Source of the DNA: Endothia cerciana
Lineage: Eukaryota; Ascomycota; Sordariomycetes; Diaporthales; Cryphonectriaceae
Assembly (NCBI GenBank): GCA_026119935.1
Contig: JALRMH010000017.1
Span: 186,001-250,000 of the forward strand
Reading direction: 5' to 3'
Length of the DNA: 64,000 bases
Part shown: piece after piece, positions 35,859-45,848 of the stretch
Numbering within the stretch: position 1 is the stretch's first letter
How the letters are laid out: every line of letters starts with the position of its first letter
Notes under the pieces: generated by a model
Told to the model about the DNA's origin: nothing
Databases searched by the model: none
The model's input: the letters and a program-made list of their open reading frames with translations, nothing else
Program-made: the position numbers and the translations under genes

Positions 35859-36061
35859 ACGGGCCGGGCCCGGTGAGGGAACAGCTCATCGCCATCATTG
35901 ACCGGGCGAACCTGGCGAGCCGCCGCATACTGGAGAAGTGCGGGTTTGAGCAGTTTGATATGTTCGAGGAGAAGCACAGGGAGGACCCGGAGGGGTCACT
36001 GAAGTTGTTTTCATTTCGGTACTTTCCGGAGGCCCGAGGAGAGGAAGGGCGGCAGATATGA
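35303..36061 (+). CDS. GNAT-family N-acetyltransferase (RimJ/RimL-like)
   Basis: A single exon encodes 252 residues from the ATG at 35303. The frame is open further upstream but the ATG has the better context and the family begins with TPRLLVRPLAASDVDALYEL soon after it. Residues 36-60 form strand 1 and helix 1. The strand-4/acetyl-CoA loop is LGYMLRKEYWGRGLATEF, matching R/Q-x-x-G-x-G/A. The C-terminal motif NLASRRILEKCGFEQF is the typical N-x-x-S-x-x-V/I-x-x-K-x-G-F. Between them a Gly4-Ala11 run, encoded by a GCT repeat (35820-35856), expands the loop before the last strand. Family members acetylate the N-termini of ribosomal proteins or small amines; the substrate here is unknown. Confidence 0.9.
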
Positions 36062-36511
36062 CGAGACGCCGGAGGGCGATTCGCGGGAGACTTCAGGTAT
36101 CCGAGGGATGGATCTGGCCAGGGATAACATCAGTCCCGTCCGGGATGCCCGGGCCCATAAGAGCTGTGTCGCACCGGCGCGGCTGGCGGTGCTGCAAGCC
36201 TGTTTCGGACATTTTGAGGGGCCCGTGGAGGCCGCATTGCACCGATCCGCATCAAACGTGTTGTGGCGGCGGCACATATCCGGGACGTGCCGAAGAGGAT
36301 AGGATAGAATAAAACAAGTAGCCTGAAATGCGCATCTATGCAGGGCATGGTGTGTGTACATATAGATCAAGAGAGCAGCCGAGCTCTCACAGTCGCACCC
36401 TCCACTGCCGGGGTCGTGAGACAGACCATCCTGTCCGTGTCCTCAGGCCTATCAGGTGTGGCAGACACATCCCGCGCCGTCCCCATATAGACAAAACCTC
36501 GTGTCCTGAAA
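36062..36511. other. Intergenic between GNAT and DUF1772 genes
   Basis: The 3' flank of the GNAT gene and upstream region of the DUF1772 gene. No other feature. Confidence 0.4.
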
Positions 36512-37112
36512 ATGTCTAGCCTCCCTGCAGCAACCACCGTCGCCGCCACGTTGGGCATCCTGGGGTCGGGCCTGGAACGCAGGTAAGCACACACCCACAA
36601 ACCGTCTGCCACCCTATCCTCACCGGCTGATCTCCCCCCTGGGCTCCCCCCCCCCCCCCACGCCCCCAGGCGGCCAGGCCATGCTCTCCGTCCTCGCCGT
36701 CCGGGGCCTCCTCTCCACCACCTCCCCCGTCGGCACACAGGCCCTCGCGCAGCAGTGGGCGGGCATCTATAACAGGGGCAAGGTCCTCGGCCCCAGGGCC
36801 GCCGCGCTCTCGCTGCTGGGGTACGGCTACCTCGCCTACCACGAGCGCGGGTCGCGGGGGGGGGGAGGGGGCGCCGGCTGGCAGAGGTTCGTGGGCGCGG
36901 CGGCGCTCACCGTCGGCATCGTGCCGTTCACCCTGGCCTTCATGGACCCGACGAACCAGGCCCTGCTACAGGCCGCGGGCGGCGCGGGAACCCTGGGGGC
37001 GGCGCTGCTGGAGAGGTGGAGGGGCCTGAACCTGGTGAGGTCATTCTTCCTGCTGGCGGGTGCCGTGGTTGGGCTCTGGGGGCTGGCTGGTGGCTTGAGT
37101 CTAGCGGCATGA
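36512..37112 (+). CDS. DUF1772 / anthrone-oxygenase-like membrane protein
   Basis: Exon 1 (36512-36582, MSSLPAATTVAATLGILGSGLE) ends at a strong GTAAGC donor. Exon 2 covers about 36670-37112 and contains AMLSVLAVRGLL, QALAQQWAGIYNRGKVLGP, LLGYGYLAYHERG, a Gly run and VGIVPFTLAFMDPTN. This is the four-helix DUF1772 layout, the fold shared with anthrone oxygenases of fungal polyketide pathways. No polyketide synthase is nearby, so the function is open. The available CAG acceptor at 36669 leaves exon 2 one base out of phase with exon 1. Joining one base later would give the family-like ...ERSGQAMLS. Either the sequence has an extra base in this C-rich stretch or translation starts at the internal ATG at 36681. 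The Gly run from a G-tract (36856-36870) is unusual. Confidence 0.68.
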
Positions 37113-38058
37113 GATATGGTGAGCGTGAGGGCGTGTACGGGTACCTAGTGACAATACAACTTTCCACCCTGCAGCACGGCTCCCCGGGCCTAGTTGGGGG
37201 CCTCTCCTGACCTTCTTGTTTTGTGTTGAAGCAGAAGGCTGGGCGGGAGACGCTCGCCTTGGAAACGGGCGGCGAGGAGGCGACCCAACCCGACGGAACA
37301 GCACTTTATCGGATTCGCACCAAGGCAGTTCTGGCTCAACTGCGGTCACGAGACCACCCAACGGGCCCATCAGGGTGATGCGCGATATCCGGGTTCGAGG
37401 ATCTTGGGCGGTCGGGAGCAGGTAGAAATCAGGGCAGGACGGCGACCTGGTAAAAGCTGCCTGATAGTGGCAGCCGGTAATGGACCAGACCCTACCCTGG
37501 TCAGCGGCTCTTGGCAGTGGACGGTGTTTGACCTGCTGTGCTGGGCCGTGCTGTGCTGTGCTGTGCTGTGCGCCGCCGCAGCACCTGCACAAGCACCAGA
37601 AGGTGCTTACTATTACTACCATAGCGGCGGGAGCCTGGGCGGTGGGCTCGCCTCGCTAATCTGCACGCCCCCCAGTCAGAGTCACGGTCGCAGCGGCATC
37701 TGGGGCCATGTCCCTCCCCAGATTAGAGACGCCTGCAGCTGAACCATGGCTCAGCACCACAAACAACAAAACGGTTTCCCCTTCCCACTCTTTTCCTTGT
37801 CTTGCTGCTGTCTCGTGGAGAGCCTTGGATCTGGTTATCCTCCCGACGGTGCTCCCAGATCATACCTCGGCCAGCCCCCAGAGCGGATTCCTCCCCTACG
37901 TCTGGATATAAGCCGACACTCCTGTTCCCAGCCGCGTCGAGCTGCCCGATGACGCTGCCCGATCCCAGTGGACCCCCACCGCTGCTGTCGCCGCTGACCA
38001 ACCCGAGCCCAGGCACAGGCGCCCTCATGATCAGGCTGTCGCTGGTGAGTGCATCGCA
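37113..38058. other. Intergenic; probable promoter of the DUF7514 gene
   Basis: No supported gene. A short TGCTGTGC repeat occurs near 37538-37572. A donor-like GTGAGT at 38045 just before the next gene's ATG may mark a 5' UTR intron or an alternative upstream start at about 37948. Confidence 0.4.
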
Positions 38059-40117
38059 ATGGCCACCGCCGCCGAGTCAAGACCCAAGCCAGCAGCAGCA
38101 GCCGCAGCCGCCTCACCACCGCCACCCCCGCCGCCCGACGCTCCCAGCCCGCAGGCCAGCAGCTATTATGGCTACCTGTTCGAGCCGAACAAGACGCCCA
38201 CCAAGGTGCTCGACGCCCTGCTGCGGGCCATCGGACAGCACATTGTGAGGCCGCCCCCGCCGCCCGGTCCCCTAGCTCGCCACGTCCCCGGCCAGCCCCT
38301 GGCTCGCGCGGGCTAACATCATGGGCTCTTGTCCGCTTGTGCCCTTAGATCGATCATGTCAGCGACAGGAACGACCGTGCGCTGAAGCCTAGCAAGCTCG
38401 CCGCCTTCTACAAGGCTGTGGGAGGGGACTACGACAGTGAGTGCGGGGGTCGAGCGCTGGCCGTCTAATATATACATTCAGAATGACTACCGCGTGGATG
38501 TCTTGCTAACAGCGGACCGTCTGTCCCCCCGCCGCAACAGGGCTCTTCGTCAACGCTCCGCACGAGTCCATCTCGTACATCTGGCAGGTCTTCGGCTGCC
38601 GTCACACCCTCGAGCCCACCGGGAACGACTTCGAGCCGCCGTCCGTCCCCGCCTTGACCCTCCGGGGCTTCGTCCGCTGGGAGTCGATCCAGATCCTGCT
38701 CGCCCCCGACGAGCATGTCCCCTTCATCCTCTCCGCCCTCAGGGACTGGGACCTCAAGGACCCCGACACCGGCGAGCCCTTCCCGAAGGACCTGTCCGCC
38801 TCGTCGTTCCCCACCGAGCCCGACCCGGACATCACCGCGTGGCATGAGGCATGTGGCGAGAAGCTGAGGCAGGAGGCCGCGCCGAGGGACCCGCCCAGAC
38901 CTGGCGCGTTCCCATCTGCGGCCGACCGGGTGAACGCCGGGTTCTCGCATGTCCCTGCCGGCTCCAGAGGGGCAACGGACTACTTCACCCATCGCAGTGT
39001 ACCCTTTGCGCATGTGAGCCCGGGCGACACGGCGCGCTACCCTCGGGGCGGGGCGCGGGTGCGCATATCCCCCGACACCCCCGAGCGGATGAGGCACGGC
39101 GGTTTCCCACCAGATGAACGGGCTCGCCGGCGGTCGTTCTCGGACTATCCATCCCCACACGGGCCTCACTCGGCCACGCATCTTGACCCTCCGAGGCCCT
39201 CCGCGGCTCGGCGACACTCCCACCCCCGCCGGTCGAGTACCGATGGCTCCGATCTGGACGACGACATCAGCCCGCGGGCCGGCAGGCGGAGCTCTGAGCA
39301 GTACAGACCGCCTCACCGCAGCCCGAAGGTCGTCCCGCGCTACGTCGCCGTGCCCGCCACAGGCCCACCGGGCGTCCCCCCCCCGGCCGTGCCGAATGCG
39401 GCGACCGGCGCGGCGCCTATGCCCGGCATGCGGGCGGACGGCGGCGCGAAGCTGCGGGCCAACGACCACGTCCCGTCCAACATCGGGGCGCGCAGGAAGA
39501 GCGCGGGCCTCGACAGGGCAAAGGACTGGGCGAGCGAGAAACTCTCGGGCATCTTCCCCCTCGCGTCGCCGGCGGTGGAGAGGGCGCCCCGCAGGAGCCC
39601 CGGCTCCAGCAGCGGCAACGTCGCGGCCGGCGCCAGCTCGCGGGACAGCCTGCGCCTGGGCCGCAGCCGGTCCTACGACGAAGGGGGCAGCGACACGGAC
39701 TCCGAGCACGAGCGGGAGCGCCGGCGGCGCGCCAGGGAGCGGAGGCGGCGCGAGCACGAGCGGGATAGGGAGCAGCGGCCGCCGCGGCGGAGCAGGGACG
39801 ACCTCCCGGACTGGGACGACGCGGTGCGGGACAGGCCGCGGAGCAGGAGGGACAGGGAGAGGGAGGCGAGGTACCTGCACCGGCCGGAGAACCCGAGACG
39901 GACGAGCAGCCATGCTGATGTTGACAGGCTCGACAGGGACAGGCACCGGTACGATGTTGACCCGCGGGACAGGTATGCCGACGAGAGGAGGAGGCGCGGT
40001 GGTGGGCCGCTGGACGAGAGGTCCATGGACAGGACGGCGAGCCCGGGGATCAAGGGCGTTGGGGGCCGGAGGTATCCTGCCGAGCCGCCTTGGACGCAGG
40101 ACAGCCCGCCCCTGTGA
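38059..40117 (+). CDS. DUF7514-type fungal protein with RE/RD-rich tail
   Basis: Exons 38059-38244, 38349-38436 and 38541-40117 (donors GTGAGG and GTGAGT; acceptors TTAG and ACAG) give 616 residues. A Pro/Ala-rich start leads to the conserved domain at about residues 33-185: YYGYLFEPNKTPTKVLDALL, then LKPSKLAAFYKAVGGDYD, ESISYIWQVFGCRHTLEP and LTLRGFVRWESIQILLAPDEHVPFI. This domain occurs across filamentous ascomycetes and its function is not known to me. The remainder is disordered, Pro/Ser/Arg-rich, with a highly charged block (HERERRRRARERRRREHERD) and RD/RS dipeptides like those of RNA-processing factors. That resemblance is compositional only. Confidence 0.85.
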
Positions 40118-41065
40118 TGAACTTACGACCCTTTCCTCCCTCCCCTTTTTATTTTTATATTTATCTGTTTTGGGGGCGGGCGGGCCTTCACGAAGGATGA
40201 CGGGATAAGGGGGGACGGACGGACGACGGATGAAAGAACTTCACCGGTCTTTTCATGAACCATATAGCGAGGATATTTCTCGGGCTGGCGTTTTGGGGGG
40301 ATTTTTTTTGGTTTAGGGGGGGGGGTCGTCAGCGGGGCGATATGACAGCGGTCTGGTTTTGATGATATCGGGATCGGATCTTTGGATACTACTTAGTCTT
40401 TACGGGATACCTTCTAGAGACATTACGAGGGTGCGTTGCTTTGGCTTCTGGACGTGAACCGGGAGATATCTCACCACCGCATACACAGAAACAGAATTTA
40501 AGGTGTTATACAACTGGATAGGCCTGACCGACCGCCGCAGGACACGAGCCTCCCATTGATTTTGTTACATCACGGCACGCAAGGAGGCCGCAACTTGGGC
40601 ATTTTATACACGAACTCCTGCATCCCCGGAATGAGATGATATGCGGCAGATACGATCCGAACAACTGATGTGTACTGACCGCCTCAACGCGGACCCCCCT
40701 CTCCCCTCCCTCCCTTTTCTCATCTTCTAACCTCCCCTCGGCACACCATGGACACACCTCTACCACGATCAGCCACCCCCGGGTTTCCTCTCCGAGCCCC
40801 GAGCCTGGCCAAGCTTCGCCATCTCGCCGCGCCTCCCCCCTCCAGCCCCCGCTGCAACGTCGCCGCCCTGCTCTGAGGTTCACCACGCGAGGCGGGCAGC
40901 CCTTTGCCCAACCCGCATCCCCTGATGGGGCCGCGGCTATATACACAGCCCGGCCTGGTCCCGTCGCTCACAGGCCTGCCTGGGAGCCTGATGGTGCCCG
41001 ATTCGGATGAGCTGCATGCCAGCGTGTGCTGACCCTCCTCGGCCAATCCACTTGTGCGGGCGGAA

Positions 41066-41170
41066 AAGTGGGAAGGGGAAAGGAAAAGAAAGGAAAAGAA
41101 AGGAAAAGGAAAGAAAAGAAAGGGAGAAAAAAGGAGGGTCTAGCTGGAAGTCTTTGGCGACCTCGTGGGG
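41066..41170 (+). repeat. Left copy of an inverted repeat pair
   Basis: It starts AAGTGGGAAGGGG, runs through a GGAAAAGAAA purine tract and ends with GGTCTAGCTGGAAGTC, a TTTG and GACCTCGTGGG. The same order occurs on the minus strand at 43593-43515. Confidence 0.8.
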
Positions 41171-41219
41171 GCGGAGTGCTAATCTTTCTGCACCGATTTT
41201 TGCTTATCTAATCAAAGCG

Positions 41220-41223
<4 letters not shown>

Positions 41224-41253
<30 letters not shown>
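41224..41253. repeat. (CT)n microsatellite
   Basis: About 15 CT units, followed shortly by a C-run. Confidence 0.95.
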
Positions 41254-41256
<3 letters not shown>

Positions 41257-42732
41257 AGCATCCGTGCACCCCCCCCCCCCGGTTGTGTCTCAAGTCAAGG
41301 CAAAACCAGCCAAACCGGAGGATCGTGATATTCAAATGAGCCTACACGGCGGCAACGGCGGCGAGGCGTTCTTCACAAGAAGGTGGGCCCTCTGGTCATA
41401 GCCGCTCGCTCCCGGGGAGACTGCCGGCTGTTCCCTGCTTCCCATCGCTTTCACCCAACAAGCCCGGCATAGCATTCCTTGAAGATATAGCGCCTTTCAA
41501 GCATATACTACTCGATCGACCGAAGCGATATATACACCTATTATACTCCAGACAGGAGCCTGTGGGCTTGAACATTGGCCGGTGTACCCCTAGTCTTGTT
41601 TTAATGTCCCTGAAGTATCCCAACCTCAATATAAGGCCTGTTTTCCGGACGCGATGCTAGTAGGCACGAGACGGGCACATCGGCGGCGAGCCTCTTTCAA
41701 TGCACTCTGGAAACATTTGACATCGGTCAGAGCCCTCTATATATAGCTCTCTCGTACACATAGGGGCCACCTGATGTGTGCGACTATTCTAGCTGAAGTG
41801 AACTTCTAGTAAGTATATAGTTACTTGACCCGTCTTCTCTGATATATTATTATCGACCGGTGTGCATACTCTGTGGCCCTCCTGAGGTAGCTCATAGTAT
41901 TATTGCTGTCGAAAATTAACATGAAGGTAGAGTAATCCGCTATAAGAAAAAACGCACAGCCGAAACTTCAAGAAGGATCCGGGAACACAGCTTAACTTCT
42001 AAATAGTTGAGTATCTGCAGTCCTTCATTCTAAGAATAACTACTATTGATATTCGATCAATCAAGAGACTTAATATACTATAAGTGAGGTCGAAATATTA
42101 CTAGTCTTCGATTTGCAGAAAGAAAGAGGTAAAAAGGTGTAAATATCCTGAATCCCTGTCCCAAAGGGTACTCCCCGCTTAACTGAAAGCATATCGAGCG
42201 AATCATCTAGAGCATTGCGATTGAGGTTAAGATCCTATAAGACCCTTAACAGTACTCAGTCCGCCGGATTAGTTAAGCGGGCTGGAGGATAATGACTTAG
42301 AGTATTAATATCGCTCACAGGCTGATGCTTTTTAGGGCTCTGGATTGCTTGCTGTCTGCTTTTTTTTTTTTTTTTAACAGGATAATATTATTGTGATATC
42401 TGTTTCTGGCTTTGCGCAGCCAGGAGAAGTGATTGAGTGCTACGCTTTTGACATAACCTGCTAGCCACCGCTTTGGTCTGTAATTCAGCGCGTCCGCTGG
42501 CGTGGATCGGGCGATTTCGATTTGAGCTGCAAATACAAAGGTCAGCCCCACCCGACGATCTCAGGACCTCGCCGGATATTACAAGAGAGCAGTCTTCACA
42601 AGTACGTCCGTCTTCATAACTTGCAGACCTAATTTCAACCATCTATCAACTACATTGACTATATTGCAATACCCGTCGCCGACCATAATATACCCAGTGT
42701 TTCACAGATATTCCTTCACTCCCGAGAACAAA

Positions 42733-43206
42733 ATGGCAGGCGATGAGTCCCAGGGCAACGCTGATGTCGGCAAGCATCTCTCCCCCTCCCTCATGCAACA
42801 GGACACCACCAAGCTGCTGGCGATCCAAACAGCCGAGACCAAAGACAATACGCCGAAAGACTTGGAGGAGCGGAGAAACTGGATGAAGATGCATAGACCA
42901 CCTCTGTTCGTGGAGCCTCTAAGAGACCACTCTGCTGAGGATAAGGTGGCCGCCATGCGCGCGGCAATCGACGCGGGCGCCGACGTCAACGAGCTTGGCC
43001 ACTCTCCGTACGGGGGTCACAACGAGGGAAGCCCACTACACGCCTGCCTTCGACATGGGTTCGATATAGCCGAAAATCTTCCAACCATTGAGCTACTCTT
43101 GCAGCACGGCGCCGACCCGCGGCTGTTCGGTGTGTCAACAGCGCACTATCCAGCCATGGGTACTGCCAGATGGTACCAAGAAAATCGGAGGGAGGCCCGG
43201 CGATGA
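42733..43206 (+). CDS. Short ankyrin-repeat protein
   Basis: 157 residues from the ATG at 42733 (context acaaaATGG); an upstream in-frame ATG at 42655 would add 26 residues and is less likely. A hydrophilic N-terminus leads to two ankyrin units: DKVAAMRAAIDAGADVNELG and GSPLHACLRHGFDIAENLPTIELLLQHGADPRLFG, split here by the family-typical loop. Only about two repeats are present and the gene ends abruptly (MGTARWYQENRREARR), so it may be a truncated relative of a larger ankyrin protein. It sits between AT-rich DNA and a HET relic, a setting common for accessory self-recognition or pathogen-response genes in fungi. Confidence 0.65.
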   Translation: MAGDESQGNADVGKHLSPSLMQQDTTKLLAIQTAETKDNTPKDLEERRNWMKMHRPPLFVEPLRDHSAEDKVAAMRAAIDAGADVNELGHSPYGGHNEGSPLHACLRHGFDIAENLPTIELLLQHGADPRLFGVSTAHYPAMGTARWYQENRREARR

Positions 43207-43514
43207 TCATGGGATAGCATCTGGATGTAAGGGCGAGGTTTGAGACAGTGAGTTATAAGGAGACTGGGTTGACGTTTTGAGAGGAGGGGGGGGGGGGTGC
43301 GCTCGGGTAAGAGCTGTCCCACACCTTTGGTAATGCTCAACAGAGTTATTCTCTTCCAATCTATTGCACAAGGGAGACTACTCCCAACATGGGTTTACTT
43401 CCTCTTTCTCCGGTATCAGCATCCGAATCATGACTCCGCTTTCCGCTTCTTGCTGACCGTCGGCTCTCCGTGGGACAAGGCAACGTTATTGCTGTAAGCG
43501 GGTGCTGTTCCGTT

Positions 43515-43593
43515 CCCACGAGGTCATCAAAGACTTCCAGCTAGACCCTCCTTTTTTCTTTCTGTCTTTTCTTTCTTTTCCCCCTTCCCACTT
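43515..43593 (-). repeat. Right copy of the inverted repeat pair
   Basis: Read on the minus strand it matches the left copy in order: AAGTGGGAAGGGG, a shorter purine tract, GGTCTAGCTGGAAGTC, TTTG and GACCTCGTGGG, with a two-base difference (GAT for GGC) before the last block. The similar stretch is about 80-105 bp. Confidence 0.8.
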
Positions 43594-43719
43594 CTCCGGA
43601 TTGTAGTGCAAAAATCTAAGCGGTACCCTGGAATAAAACGGCCTTATGGGTGGCTTACTCTGCATAGATCTGCACTTCATCCAACGTCGGAACCGCTATG
43701 CCGCTCTATTAGATAGCAG

Positions 43720-44940
43720 CGCATGGCGACTTTCAGAGACGCCGTGAGAGTCTCAGCGGCACTGGGGTATGACCACATCTGGACAGATTCCTTGTGTATC
43801 ATCCAGGACGACAAAGCGGACTGGGAACGCGAATGTCCAAAGACGGCGTCCATCTTCCGCGGGTCTGTCCTAACCATCGGCGCGGCAGCGTCCCCAGACG
43901 CCTTTGGTGGCTTTCTTTTGTGAAAGAGAGTGCCTCGACAATGATGACTTCCGGACATATGGCCTCCAGTGTAGAAATACTGAGGGCCATCCAGAACTAG
44001 CTAACCTTGCTCTGTGGTATCCAGGATGTGGACCTGCAGGCGAGCAGGTAACTCCCCAGAGAGGAAGCGAGTCTGTGCACGATGGGCGAGGATGGTTGGC
44101 TCAGGAGAAGCTGTCAACCCCCAAGGATACTCTACTTCGGGAAATACACTATGTACTTTCAGTGCTGTGATGGAGGAAAGTCTGGAGCAACTCGTGATGA
44201 GGAAGGGCGAAAATTTAGCAAAGATGTCGATATGAGGTTGCAGTTGTAGACGTCTTCAGCGTTCCAGGACTGGTGGCTGGATGACCTGCTCCCGGTGTAA
44301 TTACCTCTGCATGCGACTTCACAGACCTCCAGGATCGTCTCCCCGCCTTGTCCGGAATTCGCCAATGCCTTCGGGCCACGGTCTGATACTTACATACCTG
44401 GCGGGGGGGGTCTATGGCAACAGGATCTGCCACGTTCCCTGCTATGGTCTGCAGTCAAACCCGTCCGGCCGGATTCTGAAGGCTGCGGTTGTCGTGTACA
44501 CCAAGTGCACCGCCGTGGTCTTGGGCTTATTTACCTGGCAAGGTGTCCACCCTCTACCTCAGATCCCATCGACGTGGGCTGCAAGGAAAGGGAGACCTAT
44601 CTCGTGTGCTGACTCATCCAGGCGTCAATCTCGCCTGCTGGGAATGATCCCTCTGGAGGAGCCAATCATGGGGATCTTGCGCCTTCACGGAAGGCTACTC
44701 GAGATCTACGCGACCAAGCACCCGAGATATTCAGACGGCGACGAAGGCGGATTGGGCGTCTACACTGCGGGTCCTGAGTAATTACCAGCAAGGATGCATC
44801 ATACCTGATGACGGCCGGGGTTGGGAGCGAGCACCTGGCCCCATCGTCCCCGAAACCGCCTTGGCCGCGACGGGACTCGGGGCAGTGGCAGAGCTCAGGA
44901 GGTGGTTATTATCTGATCGATACGGTAGGCTACAGACTGA
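43720..44940 (+). pseudogene. Decayed HET (heterokaryon incompatibility) domain gene
   Basis: The central HET motif is intact in one frame at 43723-43923: ATFRDAVRVSAALGYDHIWTDSLC, IIQDDKADWERECPK and SIFRGSVLTIGAAAS (shown in parts). Later pieces are in other frames: RILYFGKYTMYFQC near 44130, DRLPALSGI near 44330, ANAFGP near 44360 and GLWQQDLPRSLLWS near 44410, which are the usual downstream HET-protein landmarks, then a tail to about 44940. Stops and frameshifts, one of them at a G9 run near 44402, separate them, and the N-terminal HET motif is missing. Intact HET proteins trigger cell death on fusion with an incompatible strain. This copy cannot make a full protein. Confidence 0.75.
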
Positions 44941-45430
44941 TAGCTTCGTTCTCCTAAGGATGGAGAGAGGCCGTGTGTGTGTGTGTGTGTGAATGGAGAT
45001 GTTGCCTAGCACGATGGAGACCCTGATCTCAAGGCATTGTCCTATGATCTCTATATGGATGAACACGTGCGACCGTATCCAGGGGAAAGTCCTTGATCCC
45101 GTTCGCAACGAGAGGATGATGTTCAGCGAGAGTCTGGTTTTGTACGTTTCGGATAGCTTATGCGTTCTGCTTATCGAGGTCACTGAGTCCCCTAATAATA
45201 AGTTCATAACTGCCATGTTGCTAGACTATATGTGCTGCTAGGCGCAAATGGATTCCCGGGTGTCCCAGAACATCAATTCCGTTATGTTGCATGCATCACA
45301 AGCACGAGAGGAGCTCTCATATCTCATGGCTGCTTCTCACTCCCCTCTGCAACCCCGCCCCCCCCCCCCCGGCCGGCCGGCGCAAGACCACAGTAGTCGA
45401 CTTCAACTACAATCCGAAGAAATTGGCGCT
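44941..45430. other. Convergent intergenic region
   Basis: Contains a GT microsatellite near 44973-44990. No gene seen. Confidence 0.4.
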
Positions 45431-45848
45431 CTAAAAGTCTTCCAGCCTGTAGACAGCGTAGGAAGGCTGTTCATATGGATGCGCGCTGCAGGAGAGGTTT
45501 TTTGGGGGGGGGGGGGAATCAGCCTTTCCTACATTACGTACTTGAACACAGCTGGGGAGTTAGTCACCTTCTGAGAGCATCAACCGCCTTTCTAGCAATC
45601 TCTTCGCCGATACACAGCACCTCTACCCTCGCCTCCTCTGTGTATTCGAGCTTCCCGACTTCGCCGATGTGAGGGTTCGCAGCGTCACCAGGCCGGAACT
45701 GGCCCTGGCCTGCCGCCGTCCAGCAGCACTCCGTATACTTGCCGCCGGGATACCGCCCGGCACCGGCGGCGAATATCGCGCTCTTGCACGCGTCCAGTCC
45801 GGACGCGGGGACTTTGAAGACGAGCATGAAACGACTAGCTGTGGGCAT
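45431..45848 (-). CDS. Small NIF3-like / CutA-like protein
   Basis: Exons 45848-45568 and 45485-45431 give 111 residues. The ATG at 45848 starts MPTASRFMLVFKVP; the frame is open further upstream but that part is low-complexity (His-Thr run) and not family-like. Splicing (donor GTGACT, acceptor CTGCAG) restores the tail DALRSAHPYEQPSYAVYRLEDF, and without it the protein would stop at ALRR. GAGRYPGGKYTECCWTAAGQGQF and the AHPYEEP-type ending match the short proteins annotated as NGG1-interacting factor 3 (NIF3)-like, whose fold resembles CutA and which may bind metals or nucleotides. The biological role is not established. The T-rich/G-run intron is unusual (G11 at about 45506-45517). Confidence 0.87.

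Larger units (their letters stand above)
40118..42732. other. Intergenic and AT-rich DNA before the ankyrin gene
   Basis: The first kilobase is the 3' flank of the DUF7514 gene with simple repeats. From about 41640 to 42640 the DNA is AT-rich with stops in all frames and no recognisable gene. The composition fits repeat-induced point mutation or other decay. It lies inside the inverted repeat pair at 41066 and 43593. Confidence 0.5.

Noticed and set aside
38465..39946. A 493-codon minus-strand frame opposite the DUF7514 gene
   Set aside because: It is an antisense shadow in GC-rich DNA; the plus-strand exons have splice support and family motifs.
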